Positions 1 to 6,120 are shown, numbered from the stretch's first letter. The stretch is DNA of 7,228 bases from Ruminococcus callidus (GCF_020709055.1 NZ_JAJFCK010000070.1:1-7228); one strand, 5' to 3'. Program-made: numbers and translations. Notes: generated by a model not told the origin, from the sequence alone.

Positions 1-15
1 AGCAAGCGGGACACA

Positions 16-178
16 AGGGCGGAGCGGTCTTGTTCGCTCCGCCCTCGAAAAGCTGCCGCTTTTCTCACCCACCTTTTCCGTGCGCCAAAAGCATGGCGCA
101 GGGAGTTTCGCTGTCTGCGGACAGCGACTTAGAGGGCACGTGCCCTCTAAGAACACCTCGCCAGCTGCGCTCAGCTGG
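16..178. repeat. Cluster of six consecutive inverted repeats (possible dispersed structured element)
   Basis: This gene-free stretch is made almost entirely of perfect inverted repeats in a row. They are: 16-26 with 35-45 (11 bp, AGGGCGGAGCG arm); 47-53 with 58-64 (7 bp, TGCC loop); 81-86 with 95-100 (6 bp); 109-115 with 120-126 (7 bp, TGCG loop); 128-151 (a perfect 24-bp palindrome, arm CTTAGAGGGCAC); and 161-167 with 172-178 (7 bp, CGCT loop). So many stems in about 160 bp are unlikely by chance. The pattern suits a non-autonomous palindromic repeat family or a structured RNA. Transcription direction is not evident, because neither strand shows a promoter or a clear U-tract. A 62-codon reading frame crosses it on the minus strand but has no ribosome-binding site. 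The element may continue past the left edge. Confidence 0.6.
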
Positions 179-250
179 AGCAGCCTGACGAGTCCAACGG
201 TTCCGGTTCTTTCTGTTTCTGCACGATAATTTTTGCAACCACAATTTCAA

Positions 251-276
251 CAAAAAAGGACGGATTTCTCCGTCCT
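251..276 (-). terminator. Rho-independent terminator after the small membrane protein gene
   Basis: Read on the minus strand, this is an 8-bp perfect stem (AGGACGGA / TCCGTCCT; plus-strand arms 257-264 and 269-276) with a GAAA tetraloop, followed directly by six T residues. It begins about 10 bp after the stop codon of the upstream minus-strand gene. It is therefore a textbook intrinsic terminator for the malQ-membrane protein transcript. Confidence 0.93.
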
Positions 277-286
277 CTCGTTCTCT

Positions 287-679
287 TCAGGTATCATCAT
301 CCTCTGTCAGTTCCTGCGGCGGTGCTCCCTCTGTCTTGCAATACATATCCGCATAATACGCCTGCCCCACAAAAGCAGCGGTCAGCAGTGCGCCCATGAG
401 GTAAAACGTCACCATCAGCACTGTACCTGACACGATATGCAGCGTCATCGCCAGCAAAACGACCAGCGCTGCCAGCAGCTGCGATACCGCCTGAATTGCG
501 ATTGACCAGCAATAGGTGCGGTAGAGTTTCTCCGTTTCATAGAGGTAGCTGCCGTCCTCCCGTTTGGGATTGACGAAGTGTTCCAAACCTCGCAGTTTCC
601 CCCGAAACAGCAGTGCGGAAAGCACCGTATTGCACACGGCAAAGCCGCACAAAACAACGAAAATAAGCCAATTCCACAC
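287..679 (-). CDS. Hypothetical small membrane protein, 130 aa, GTG start
   Basis: I do not recognise a family. The protein has about three hydrophobic segments (residues ~4-25, ~59-79 and ~82-106). A polar, charged stretch (~26-58, rich in K, R, E and Y) lies between the first two. The C-terminal tail is acidic and ends in three aspartates before a threonine, so it should be an integral membrane protein. I chose the GTG at 679 because a strong AAGGAGG lies 10 nt upstream of it. A longer reading from a GTG at 778 would overlap the end of malQ by 50 bp, has no ribosome-binding site and adds an unlikely Arg/Pro/Gly-rich N-terminus. It lies 49 bp downstream of malQ with no terminator between them, so it is probably co-transcribed. 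A terminator follows the stop. A role linked to malQ is possible only by association. Confidence 0.75.
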   Translation of the reverse strand: MWNWLIFVVLCGFAVCNTVLSALLFRGKLRGLEHFVNPKREDGSYLYETEKLYRTYCWSIAIQAVSQLLAALVVLLAMTLHIVSGTVLMVTFYLMGALLTAAFVGQAYYADMYCKTEGAPPQELTEDDDT

Positions 680-689
680 AGTTCCTCTG

Positions 690-696
690 CCTCCTT
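690..696 (-). promoter_or_regulatory. Ribosome-binding site that fixes the GTG start at 679
   Basis: On the minus strand AAGGAGG lies 10 nt before GTG at 679-677. It is the only good Shine-Dalgarno match near the 5' end of the small membrane protein gene, so it decides in favour of the short form. Confidence 0.8.
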
Positions 697-728
697 TTTC
701 CAGTCTTCCGCCTTCCGGTGTACGTGCC

Positions 729-2285
729 TTACTGTTCGCCCTGCGTCTTCTTTTCGGCGGTTCGGACAGACTTGGCACGGCGCTGGATCGGCTTGGGAGC
801 GGTCTTTGCCGGCAGGCGGTTGCTCAGCTCATTCAGGCTATAGATGCGCTTCGCCAGACGGGGCGTGAAATCGCTGGCAACAGTGCGGTACTGCCAGTTT
901 CCGCCAGTGGTGGAGGGCGTATTCATCCGACCCTCCGGACCGGAATCCAGGAAGTCCTGCATCTGTCCCACGGCGAGCTCTGCAATGCTGTTCCACGTCA
1001 GGCGCAGCATTGCCATAGGCAGATCGGAGGCGTTGCGGCAGTGGAGGTAGCGTTTCGCAAAGGCAATGGTCTTTGACGGCGATGCCGAAACCCAGCCGCG
1101 CAGGGTCATATTGTCGTGGGTGCCCGTATAGGCAACGCAGTTCGGAGTGGTGTAGTTCTGGGGCAGATAGGTGCTTGCCGGATCGTCATCAAAGGCGAAC
1201 TGCACTACCTTCATGCCCGGATAACCGCAGTCCGACAGCAGCTGGCGCACCTCCGGTGTCACGAAGCCCAGATCTTCGGCGATAATGGAGAGCGCACCCA
1301 GCTTTTCCTTGACAGTGCGGAACAGCTCCACACCCGGACCAGGCATCCACTTGCCGATCTTGGCGTCTTTCATGCCATAGGGAATCTTATAGTAGCTCTC
1401 AAAGCCACGGAAGTGGTCGATGCGGACGGTATCATACAGCGTTGCAGCTCTGGCAAGGCGCTGTACCCACCAGGCGTAATTGGTTTCCTTGTGATAGTTC
1501 CAGTTGTACAGCGGATTGCCCCACAGCTGACCGGAGGGCGAAAAAACATCCGGCGGACATCCGGCAACGGCGGTGGGCACGTGGTCATCATCCAGCTGGA
1601 ACAGCTCCGGCTGCGACCAGACCTCCACGCTGTCATATGCCACATAAATCGGGATATCGCCAACGATGGTGATGCCACGTTTGTTGCAGTAATGTTTCAG
1701 CTTATACCACTGCTTATGGAACCAGTACTGCATCACGCAATAGAAAGCGATATCGTCCTGATACAGCTTCTTTGCCGTAGCGATGGCATCCGGTTCATGC
1801 ATGGCGAGGGGCTTTTCCCAGAGATACCAGGGCTTTCCGCCGTTGGCATTTTTCAGCGCCATAAAGAGGGCGTACTCCGGCAGCCACGCCTCCTGCTGGC
1901 GGCAGAAGGACTGGTAGTCCGCATCGGACTGGTCAAAGCGGGTGTACGCCTTATGCAGCACATCGTAGCAGTACTGGTAGATGTGGGCGTAGTCCACCCG
2001 GCGGGGATCTTCATCCCAGATCAGACCGGCGTAGTCCACCCGTGTGAGGAGTCCCTCCTGCTCCAGCTGTTCATAGTCGATAAAGTAGGGGTTTCCGGCA
2101 TAGACGGAAAAAGACTGGTAGGGCGAATCGCCGTAGCTGGTGGGCGAGAGGGGCAGGATCTGCCATACCTGTACACCGGCATCCACCAAAAAATCTGCAA
2201 ATGCATAGGCTGCACTTCCCATTTTTCCAATGCCGTAATCAGACGGCAGGCTGGAAATGTGCAGCAAAATTCCGCTTTTTCTCAT
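729..2285 (-). CDS. malQ: 4-alpha-glucanotransferase (amylomaltase, GH77)
   Basis: This cytoplasmic enzyme transfers 4-alpha-glucan segments between maltodextrins and releases glucose. It allows growth on maltose and starch breakdown products and can take part in glycogen turnover. The 518-aa length fits bacterial MalQ. Family signatures are clear: an N-terminal ISSLPS-x-YGIG block (residues 10-20), GDIPIYVA (209-216), and the GH77 catalytic set. That set is the nucleophile D290 in RIDHFRGF, the acid/base E337 in IAEDLG and D391 in TGTHDN. The fold ends near IYSLNELSNRL (481-491); a lysine/arginine/alanine-rich tail of about 27 residues follows, which is longer than usual. The start at 2285 is preceded by AAAGGAGG with a 10-nt spacer; in-frame extension upstream gives no recognisable MalQ sequence. 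It is the first gene of a likely two-gene operon. No convincing promoter is visible in the 113 bp before it. Confidence 0.96.
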   Translation of the reverse strand: MRKSGILLHISSLPSDYGIGKMGSAAYAFADFLVDAGVQVWQILPLSPTSYGDSPYQSFSVYAGNPYFIDYEQLEQEGLLTRVDYAGLIWDEDPRRVDYAHIYQYCYDVLHKAYTRFDQSDADYQSFCRQQEAWLPEYALFMALKNANGGKPWYLWEKPLAMHEPDAIATAKKLYQDDIAFYCVMQYWFHKQWYKLKHYCNKRGITIVGDIPIYVAYDSVEVWSQPELFQLDDDHVPTAVAGCPPDVFSPSGQLWGNPLYNWNYHKETNYAWWVQRLARAATLYDTVRIDHFRGFESYYKIPYGMKDAKIGKWMPGPGVELFRTVKEKLGALSIIAEDLGFVTPEVRQLLSDCGYPGMKVVQFAFDDDPASTYLPQNYTTPNCVAYTGTHDNMTLRGWVSASPSKTIAFAKRYLHCRNASDLPMAMLRLTWNSIAELAVGQMQDFLDSGPEGRMNTPSTTGGNWQYRTVASDFTPRLAKRIYSLNELSNRLPAKTAPKPIQRRAKSVRTAEKKTQGEQ

Positions 2286-2398
2286 AAAAGAATGTCCTCC
2301 TTTTCCTGCAATACGAGAAAATCCCATCCCAGCGCCTGCGCATAATCCCACGCATTCTGCACATGCTACCCAAAAAGCGCAACGGAGGTGAAACATCC
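2286..2398. other. Divergent intergenic region between malQ and the CmpB-like gene
   Basis: These 113 bp carry the two Shine-Dalgarno sites (AAAGGAGG for malQ at 2296-2303 on the minus strand, GGAGGTG for the plus-strand gene at 2384-2390). They should also contain the divergent promoters. I found only weak -10 candidates: CATAAT at 2341-2346 on the plus strand, and a GATTAT-like match on the minus strand. Neither has a recognisable -35 at the proper spacing, and no clear operator is seen. Confidence 0.5.
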
Positions 2399-2791
2399 AT
2401 GCGTACCCGATTTTACGAGCTATGCTGGTTCTTTCTGCTGGGGTATTTCACATACAGTCTGATGGAGATTCTGTTCCGTGGCTACACACACTGGACCATG
2501 GCGGTCACCGGCGGTATTACGGCAGCAGCGCTCTATCTGCTGCACCGCTCCGCACCGGCGCACACGCTTCTGCTCCAATGTCTTTGCGGCGCACTGCTGA
2601 TTACTGCGATTGAATTTTCTGTTGGTGTCATCGACAATCTGGTCATGGGCTGGTCCGTCTGGGACTACAGCGCCATGCCGTTCAACTTATACGGTCAGAT
2701 CTGTCTGCCGTTTACCGGACTGTGGTTCCTTGTCTGCATTCCGGCGGCAGGCATTTGCCGGGCGGCATCCCGCCGGTTCCACGGCATCTGA
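2399..2791 (+). CDS. Four-helix membrane protein, putative ABC transporter type IV (CmpB-like, PF06541) family
   Basis: This 130-aa protein has four predicted membrane helices (about residues 8-26, 34-50, 58-78 and 98-118). It shows conserved features I associate with the CmpB-like family: a glutamate in the first helix (SLMEI, E23), AIEFSVG in the third (E72), then W-x-Y (88-90) and PFNLYGQIC (94-102) leading into the last helix. Members are common in Clostridia. Despite the family name, their transport role is poorly established. The ATG at 2399 has GGAGGTG 8 nt upstream; an earlier in-frame ATG at 2363 has no ribosome-binding site. This is the only plus-strand gene in the window. It stands alone, divergent from malQ and convergent with the dockerin gene, with no ATPase or substrate-binding partner nearby. 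Confidence 0.8.
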   Translation: MRTRFYELCWFFLLGYFTYSLMEILFRGYTHWTMAVTGGITAAALYLLHRSAPAHTLLLQCLCGALLITAIEFSVGVIDNLVMGWSVWDYSAMPFNLYGQICLPFTGLWFLVCIPAAGICRAASRRFHGI

Positions 2792-2834
2792 TCCGCTTGG
2801 CACTTCTCTTGCAGTTCTTCAATTTCTTACGTTT

Positions 2835-2863
2835 ATTATAGCACAATCCGATTTTTTTGACAA
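2835..2863 (-). promoter_or_regulatory. Near-consensus sigma-A promoter pointing into the CmpB-like gene (antisense)
   Basis: On the minus strand TTGTCA (plus-strand 2858-2863) and TATAAT (2835-2840) are separated by exactly 17 bp, one of the best promoter matches in the window. Transcription would start near 2828 and run leftward, antisense through the whole CmpB-like gene. The next sense-oriented gene is malQ, more than 500 bp further on. It may make an antisense RNA, or serve as a distant malQ promoter with a long leader. An AT-rich chance match is also possible. Confidence 0.55.
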
Positions 2864-2906
2864 GCAGTTTCCCAAAATCGAAACAGTAAAGATACAAAAT
2901 GACCAA

Positions 2907-2951
2907 AGAAAAAGCAAAGCGATTCCATTCCCGAACTGTTTTGCTTTTTCT
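2907..2951. terminator. Bidirectional AT-rich hairpin, likely terminator between convergent genes
   Basis: A 12-bp perfect stem (AGAAAAAGCAAA at 2907-2918 with its complement at 2940-2951) encloses a 21-nt loop. The A-rich/T-rich arms would supply a U-rich end on either strand. It lies between the convergent CmpB-like and dockerin genes and could end both transcripts. The low GC of the stem makes it weaker than the other terminators here. Confidence 0.5.
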
Positions 2952-2961
2952 CTGCCGTCAG

Positions 2962-2996
2962 CAAAGCCGCCGCACAGGGACATCCCATGCGGCGGC
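2962..2996 (-). terminator. GC-rich hairpin after the dockerin gene
   Basis: A 9-bp all-matching stem (GCCGCCGCA 2966-2974 / TGCGGCGGC 2988-2996), with a small GGGA/TCCC inner pairing, lies 26 bp past the stop of the dockerin gene. On the minus strand it is followed by only TTTGC, so the U-tract is short. It probably works as a terminator together with the hairpin at 2907-2951. Confidence 0.6.
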
Positions 2997-3022
2997 ACAG
3001 CAAAATCGTCTGGTTTTATGGG

Positions 3023-3874
3023 TTAGAGGGCATCGACCTGACGCACCAAAAAGCCCAGCAGTTCCACGCCGTCCTCTGCACTGAGCACGCCGTCCCGATT
3101 GCAGTCGGCTGCTGTTTTCTGGGCATCCGTAGCCAGCACAACGCTTCCGCTGACTGCCTTATTCAGGAGCACAGCGTCCGCCAGATCAATGGCGCCATCC
3201 AGATTCACATCACCCACTGCGCCGACATCTGTTGTCTGTTCGGGCGCTTCTGTTGCCTCTGTGGGATTTTCCGCCGGAGCGCTGTAAGAATAATACGGCA
3301 CTTTTCCCAGCACATAATCTGTTGCGGCATTTCCCTGCACATCATAGAACGTCCCATCGGCATAGACCAGATTCTGCACCATCGGCAGCAGTGTGCTGCC
3401 CAGCCAGAATTCGCTGCCGTTTTCTACCAGCGTCCGCAGGACACTGTCCGCCGGAATCGTGCTTGCGGAGAGATAATCCCCGTTGGAAAGCAGGCTGATC
3501 TCGCCCAGCAGCTCCCCATCCTGAAATACAAAATAGGTGTACAGATCTTCGTCTACTGCAAATTCGTTGAAGTTATAGTACCAGTAGTACGGCTCGCTGA
3601 ATGTCAGTTCTGTTTCGTCCTCCACACCGAAGCGCTTTTCCAGCAGTTCATGAAGCTGTTCCTTTTGCAGTTCCGCATTTTTCGCAGTGTTCAGGGACAT
3701 TTCCCACACCGTTGCGAAATCCAGTCCATCCTCATGTTTTGCCATCGGGAGTGCCACCGCAGAATCTGCCCCCACAGATGTTTCTGCAAAAGCCGGTACC
3801 GTCAAAATGGATGCTGCCGTCAGCGCTGCTGTCAGAGCAGCCGTCCACCGGTAAATTCTTTCTCTTTTTTTCAT
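3023..3874 (-). CDS. Secreted dockerin-bearing protein with an unrecognised N-terminal module (cellulosome component)
   Basis: The 283-aa product begins with a Sec signal peptide: basic MKKRERIYR, then a hydrophobic Ala/Leu/Thr stretch and a likely cut after AFA (residue 30). Residues ~31-196 form a module I cannot assign, rich in aromatics (YYWYYNF at 96-102) and with strand-like repeats such as YFVFQDGEL and NLVYADGTF. A Pro/Thr/Glu linker (~199-217) leads to a type I dockerin at ~220-280. Its two calcium loops are complete: D222, N224, D226, D230, D233, and D257, N259, D261, S265, D268. Dockerins bind cohesins on scaffoldins, so the protein should attach to an extracellular cellulosome. 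No glycoside hydrolase motif is visible, so its catalytic or binding role is unknown. The start has a modest ribosome-binding site (AAAGG / GGGG before ATG). It is a single-gene unit. Confidence 0.9.
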   Translation of the reverse strand: MKKRERIYRWTAALTAALTAASILTVPAFAETSVGADSAVALPMAKHEDGLDFATVWEMSLNTAKNAELQKEQLHELLEKRFGVEDETELTFSEPYYWYYNFNEFAVDEDLYTYFVFQDGELLGEISLLSNGDYLSASTIPADSVLRTLVENGSEFWLGSTLLPMVQNLVYADGTFYDVQGNAATDYVLGKVPYYSYSAPAENPTEATEAPEQTTDVGAVGDVNLDGAIDLADAVLLNKAVSGSVVLATDAQKTAADCNRDGVLSAEDGVELLGFLVRQVDAL

Positions 3875-3937
3875 AACGATTCCCCAACCTTTCTGAAATT
3901 GATTTTTGTTTTATCCAAAATGGACTTTCACACTTTT

Positions 3938-3948
3938 ATTATAGTATA
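3938..3948 (-). promoter_or_regulatory. Probable promoter -10 region of the dockerin gene
   Basis: On the minus strand TATACTATAAT offers a perfect TATAAT (plus-strand 3938-3943) about 64 bp upstream of the start codon, in an AT-rich stretch. No good -35 stands 16-18 bp further upstream, so the promoter may be weak or activator-dependent. Confidence 0.5.
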
Positions 3949-4021
3949 AAATTTCCAGTTTGTATATCGTCATTTTCACCAACTTTCAACTTTCATTTTG
4001 TACATCAACGTGTCGAATCAC

Positions 4022-4054
4022 AAAAAATGCGCCATGCCACAGGGCACAGCGCAT
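4022..4054 (-). terminator. Rho-independent terminator of htpG
   Basis: On the minus strand ATGCGC pairs with GCGCAT and, within it, TGCC pairs with GGCA around a CTGT loop, separated by small symmetric internal loops. Six T residues follow the stem directly (plus-strand 4022-4027). It lies 32 bp after the htpG stop codon, so it ends the htpG transcript before the dockerin promoter. Confidence 0.88.
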
Positions 4055-4086
4055 CTGAATTGATTTGGTTTCGGAACCGGCTGGGA

Positions 4087-5988
4087 TTACATCAGGCTGC
4101 AAATGCGGTTGGAGAATGCCACCGGATCCTCAATGGGCATGCCGGCAATCAGCAGCGCCTGATCGTACAGCAGCTTTGCATATTCGCCAAGCTTCTCCGG
4201 ATCGCTCTCCTGCAGCTGCATGAGCGTCTGGTAGATGGCGTGTTCCGGATTGATCTCCAGCACAGTGTTGGCGTGGAGCTTCTCGCCGTTTGCGCCGGGC
4301 ATTGCGTTCAGCGTCTTTGCCATCTCCATGGAAAGCTCGCCCTCGCTGCTCAGGCAAACCGGATGGGACTTCAGCCGGCCGGACAGCTTGACACTGCCGA
4401 CCTTGCCCTCCAGCGCCTTCTGCATGGTTTCCAGCATGGTCTTGCTGGACTCCTGCTTCTCCTCCAGCGCTTTCTTCTCCTCTTCGCTCTCCAGATCCAG
4501 ACTGCTGTCCAGCACCGACTTGAACGGTTTGTCCTGATAGTTCTGCATCATGCGGATGGCGAATTCGTCCACGTTCTCGGTGAAGTACAGGATCTCATAG
4601 CCCTTGTCCTTGACCTGTTCGGTCTGGGGCAGCAGCTCGATGCGGGAAATGCTCTCGCCGGTTGCGTAGTAGATGGCATCCTGTCCCTCCGGCATGCGGT
4701 CGATGTACTCTTGCAGGGAGGTCAGCTTGCCCTCCTTGGACGACGGGAACAGCAGCAGGTCTTGCAGCAGCTCCTTGTGCATGCCATAATCGGAATAAAC
4801 GCCGTATTTCAGCTGCAAACCGAATGCCTGATAGAACTTCTCGTACTTCTCCCGATCGTTCTTCATCATCCGCTTCAGCTCGTTCTTGATGGTGTGCTCA
4901 ATGCTGCGGGCGATGAGACGAAGCTGGGTGTCGTGCTGGAGCATCTCACGGGAGATGTTCAGGGACAGGTCTTCGGAGTCCACCAGACCCTTGACAAAAC
5001 TGAAGTAATCCGGCAGCAGGTCCTCGCAGCGATCCATGATCAGCACGCCGTTGGCGTACAGCTGCAAGCCCTTTTCGTAGTCCTTATTATAATAGTTGAA
5101 CGGTGCATGCTCCGGAATGTACAGCAGGGCATCGTACGTAATCGAACCCTCGTTGTGCACGTGGATATGGCACAGCGGGTTGGTGTAGTCGCCGCACTTG
5201 TCCCGATAGAAGGTGTTATACTCCTCCTCGGTGATCTCGCTCTTATTCTTATGCCACAGCGGAACCATGCTGTTGAGCGTTACGGTTTCGGTGTAGTCCT
5301 CGTATTCGTCCGAGTCCTCTTTCTTGCGGCTCTTGGTCATCTCCATGCGGATGGGGAAGCGGATGTAATCGCTATAGCGCTTGATAAGGCTCTGGATGCG
5401 GTACTGGTCAAGGTACTCGCTGTAGTTCTCTGCGCCGTTGCCGTCCTCATCTCCTGCCACATCCGGCAGTAGCTCCAGCGTGATCTCCGTTCCCACGGTG
5501 TCCTTGTCGCAGGTGTCGATGGTATAGCCCTCAACGCCTTCCGACTGCCATACATATGCCTGATCGGCACCAAAGGCACGGGACTTCACGGTGACACGTT
5601 TTGCCACCATGAAAGCGGAGTAGAAGCCCACACCGAACTGACCAATGATCTGGTTATCCTCTGCCAGATTGTTTTCCTTCTTGAACTGAAGCGAACCGCT
5701 GTTGGCGATGGTGCCCAGATGCTCCTCCATCTCCTCCTTGGTCATACCGATACCGTTATCGGAAATGGTGAGGGTGCGTGCGTCCTTATCAATGGCGATG
5801 GAAATGCCGAAATCCGACTTATTCATGCCCACGCTGTCATCCGTCAGAGAGCGGAAGTACAGCTTGTCAATGGCATCACTGGCGTTGGAAATCAGTTCCC
5901 GCAGGAAAATCTCCTTGTGTGTGTAAATCGAGTGAATCATCATGTCCATTAAGCGCTTGGACTCTGCCTGAAATTGTTTCTGTTCCAT
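4087..5988 (-). CDS. htpG: Molecular chaperone HtpG (bacterial Hsp90)
   Basis: This is an ATP-dependent cytoplasmic chaperone that works as a homodimer on stress-damaged or late-folding proteins. The 633-aa length is close to E. coli HtpG (624 aa). The GHKL ATPase domain is intact: [17 protein letters not shown] with E31 and N35, SDNGIGMT with D77, the lid [11 protein letters not shown] (116-126) and GTEITLEL (166-173). Middle and C-terminal dimerisation domains follow without interruption. I placed the start at 5988 ([10 protein letters not shown]), the usual HtpG beginning, with AAGGA 7 nt upstream. An ATG 18 codons earlier, at 6042, has no ribosome-binding site and lies only 6 bp from the CIRCE operator. 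The gene is transcribed alone from a CIRCE-controlled promoter and ends at a strong terminator. Confidence 0.98.
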   Translation of the reverse strand: MEQKQFQAESKRLMDMMIHSIYTHKEIFLRELISNASDAIDKLYFRSLTDDSVGMNKSDFGISIAIDKDARTLTISDNGIGMTKEEMEEHLGTIANSGSLQFKKENNLAEDNQIIGQFGVGFYSAFMVAKRVTVKSRAFGADQAYVWQSEGVEGYTIDTCDKDTVGTEITLELLPDVAGDEDGNGAENYSEYLDQYRIQSLIKRYSDYIRFPIRMEMTKSRKKEDSDEYEDYTETVTLNSMVPLWHKNKSEITEEEYNTFYRDKCGDYTNPLCHIHVHNEGSITYDALLYIPEHAPFNYYNKDYEKGLQLYANGVLIMDRCEDLLPDYFSFVKGLVDSEDLSLNISREMLQHDTQLRLIARSIEHTIKNELKRMMKNDREKYEKFYQAFGLQLKYGVYSDYGMHKELLQDLLLFPSSKEGKLTSLQEYIDRMPEGQDAIYYATGESISRIELLPQTEQVKDKGYEILYFTENVDEFAIRMMQNYQDKPFKSVLDSSLDLESEEEKKALEEKQESSKTMLETMQKALEGKVGSVKLSGRLKSHPVCLSSEGELSMEMAKTLNAMPGANGEKLHANTVLEINPEHAIYQTLMQLQESDPEKLGEYAKLLYDQALLIAGMPIEDPVAFSNRICSLM

Positions 5989-6000
5989 GGTTTTTTCCTT

Positions 6001-6019
6001 CGTGCCGGCTGCCGGCACG
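6001..6019 (-). promoter_or_regulatory. Leader hairpin between two Shine-Dalgarno-like sites of htpG
   Basis: CGTGCCGGC and GCCGGCACG are perfect inverted repeats separated by one base and would form a 7-8 bp GC stem in the htpG mRNA leader. On the minus strand an AAAGGAG site (plus-strand 6021-6027) comes just before the stem. A second site, AAGGA (5996-6000), comes just after it, 7 nt from the ATG. The stem could shape ribosome access, but no pairing directly to the proximal site or the start codon is seen. Confidence 0.5.
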
Positions 6020-6048
6020 GCTCCTTTCCTCATAGCTTTCATGCGAAA

Positions 6049-6075
6049 TTAGCACTCGCATGTTTTAAGTGCTAA
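6049..6075 (-). promoter_or_regulatory. CIRCE operator (HrcA binding site) of htpG
   Basis: The sequence is TTAGCACTC, nine bases, AAGTGCTAA. The CIRCE consensus is TTAGCACTC-N9-GAGTGCTAA, so 17 of 18 arm positions match. It lies immediately downstream of the -10 box of the htpG promoter, where bound HrcA would block transcription at normal temperature. HrcA itself is not encoded in the window. Confidence 0.95.
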
Positions 6076-6079
6076 CACT

Positions 6080-6107
6080 ATTATATCACGTGTGCTAAGT
6101 TCGTCAA
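6080..6107 (-). promoter_or_regulatory. htpG: Sigma-A promoter of htpG
   Basis: On the minus strand TTGACG (plus-strand 6102-6107) and TATAAT (6080-6085) are 16 bp apart. The predicted transcription start falls at the edge of the CIRCE element. The spacer contains an extra TTAGCAC, a copy of a CIRCE half-site. Confidence 0.88.
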
Positions 6108-6120
6108 GGCAAATTTCATA

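Noticed and set aside
171..251. Coding-looking minus-strand stretch translating as VEIVVAKIIVQKQKEPEPL followed by a Cys/Ser end
   Set aside because: It looks like a protein C-terminus, but there is no start codon with a ribosome-binding site and it follows directly from a terminator U-tract. At most it is a gene remnant.
65..253. 62-codon minus-strand frame across the hairpin cluster
   Set aside because: It starts inside the terminator of the preceding gene, lacks a Shine-Dalgarno site and is built on palindromes, so it is more likely a by-product of the repeat. Similar translations in databases would reflect repeat copies.
680..778. Longer N-terminus for the small membrane protein, starting at 778
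   Set aside because: It would overlap malQ by 50 bp, has no ribosome-binding site and gives an Arg/Pro/Gly-rich sequence, while an ideal AAGGAGG precedes the GTG at 679.
1116..2345. Long open plus-strand frame (409 codons) opposite malQ
   Set aside because: malQ on the minus strand is unmistakable with all catalytic residues. The plus frame has no ribosome-binding site or recognisable domain.
2987..3949. 320-codon plus-strand frame opposite the dockerin gene
   Set aside because: Its Cys/His/Arg-rich translation is typical of an antisense shadow. The minus strand has a signal peptide, linker and dockerin.
4027..5472. Long open plus-strand frame (481 codons) opposite htpG
   Set aside because: It is a shadow of the intact htpG gene, caused by its codon bias. 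The translation is low-complexity in Leu/Val/His/Gln, has no ribosome-binding site and matches no family.
5989..6042. Alternative htpG start 18 codons upstream
   Set aside because: No ribosome-binding site precedes it, it abuts CIRCE, and the HtpG family starts at the [14 protein letters not shown] sequence encoded from 5988.
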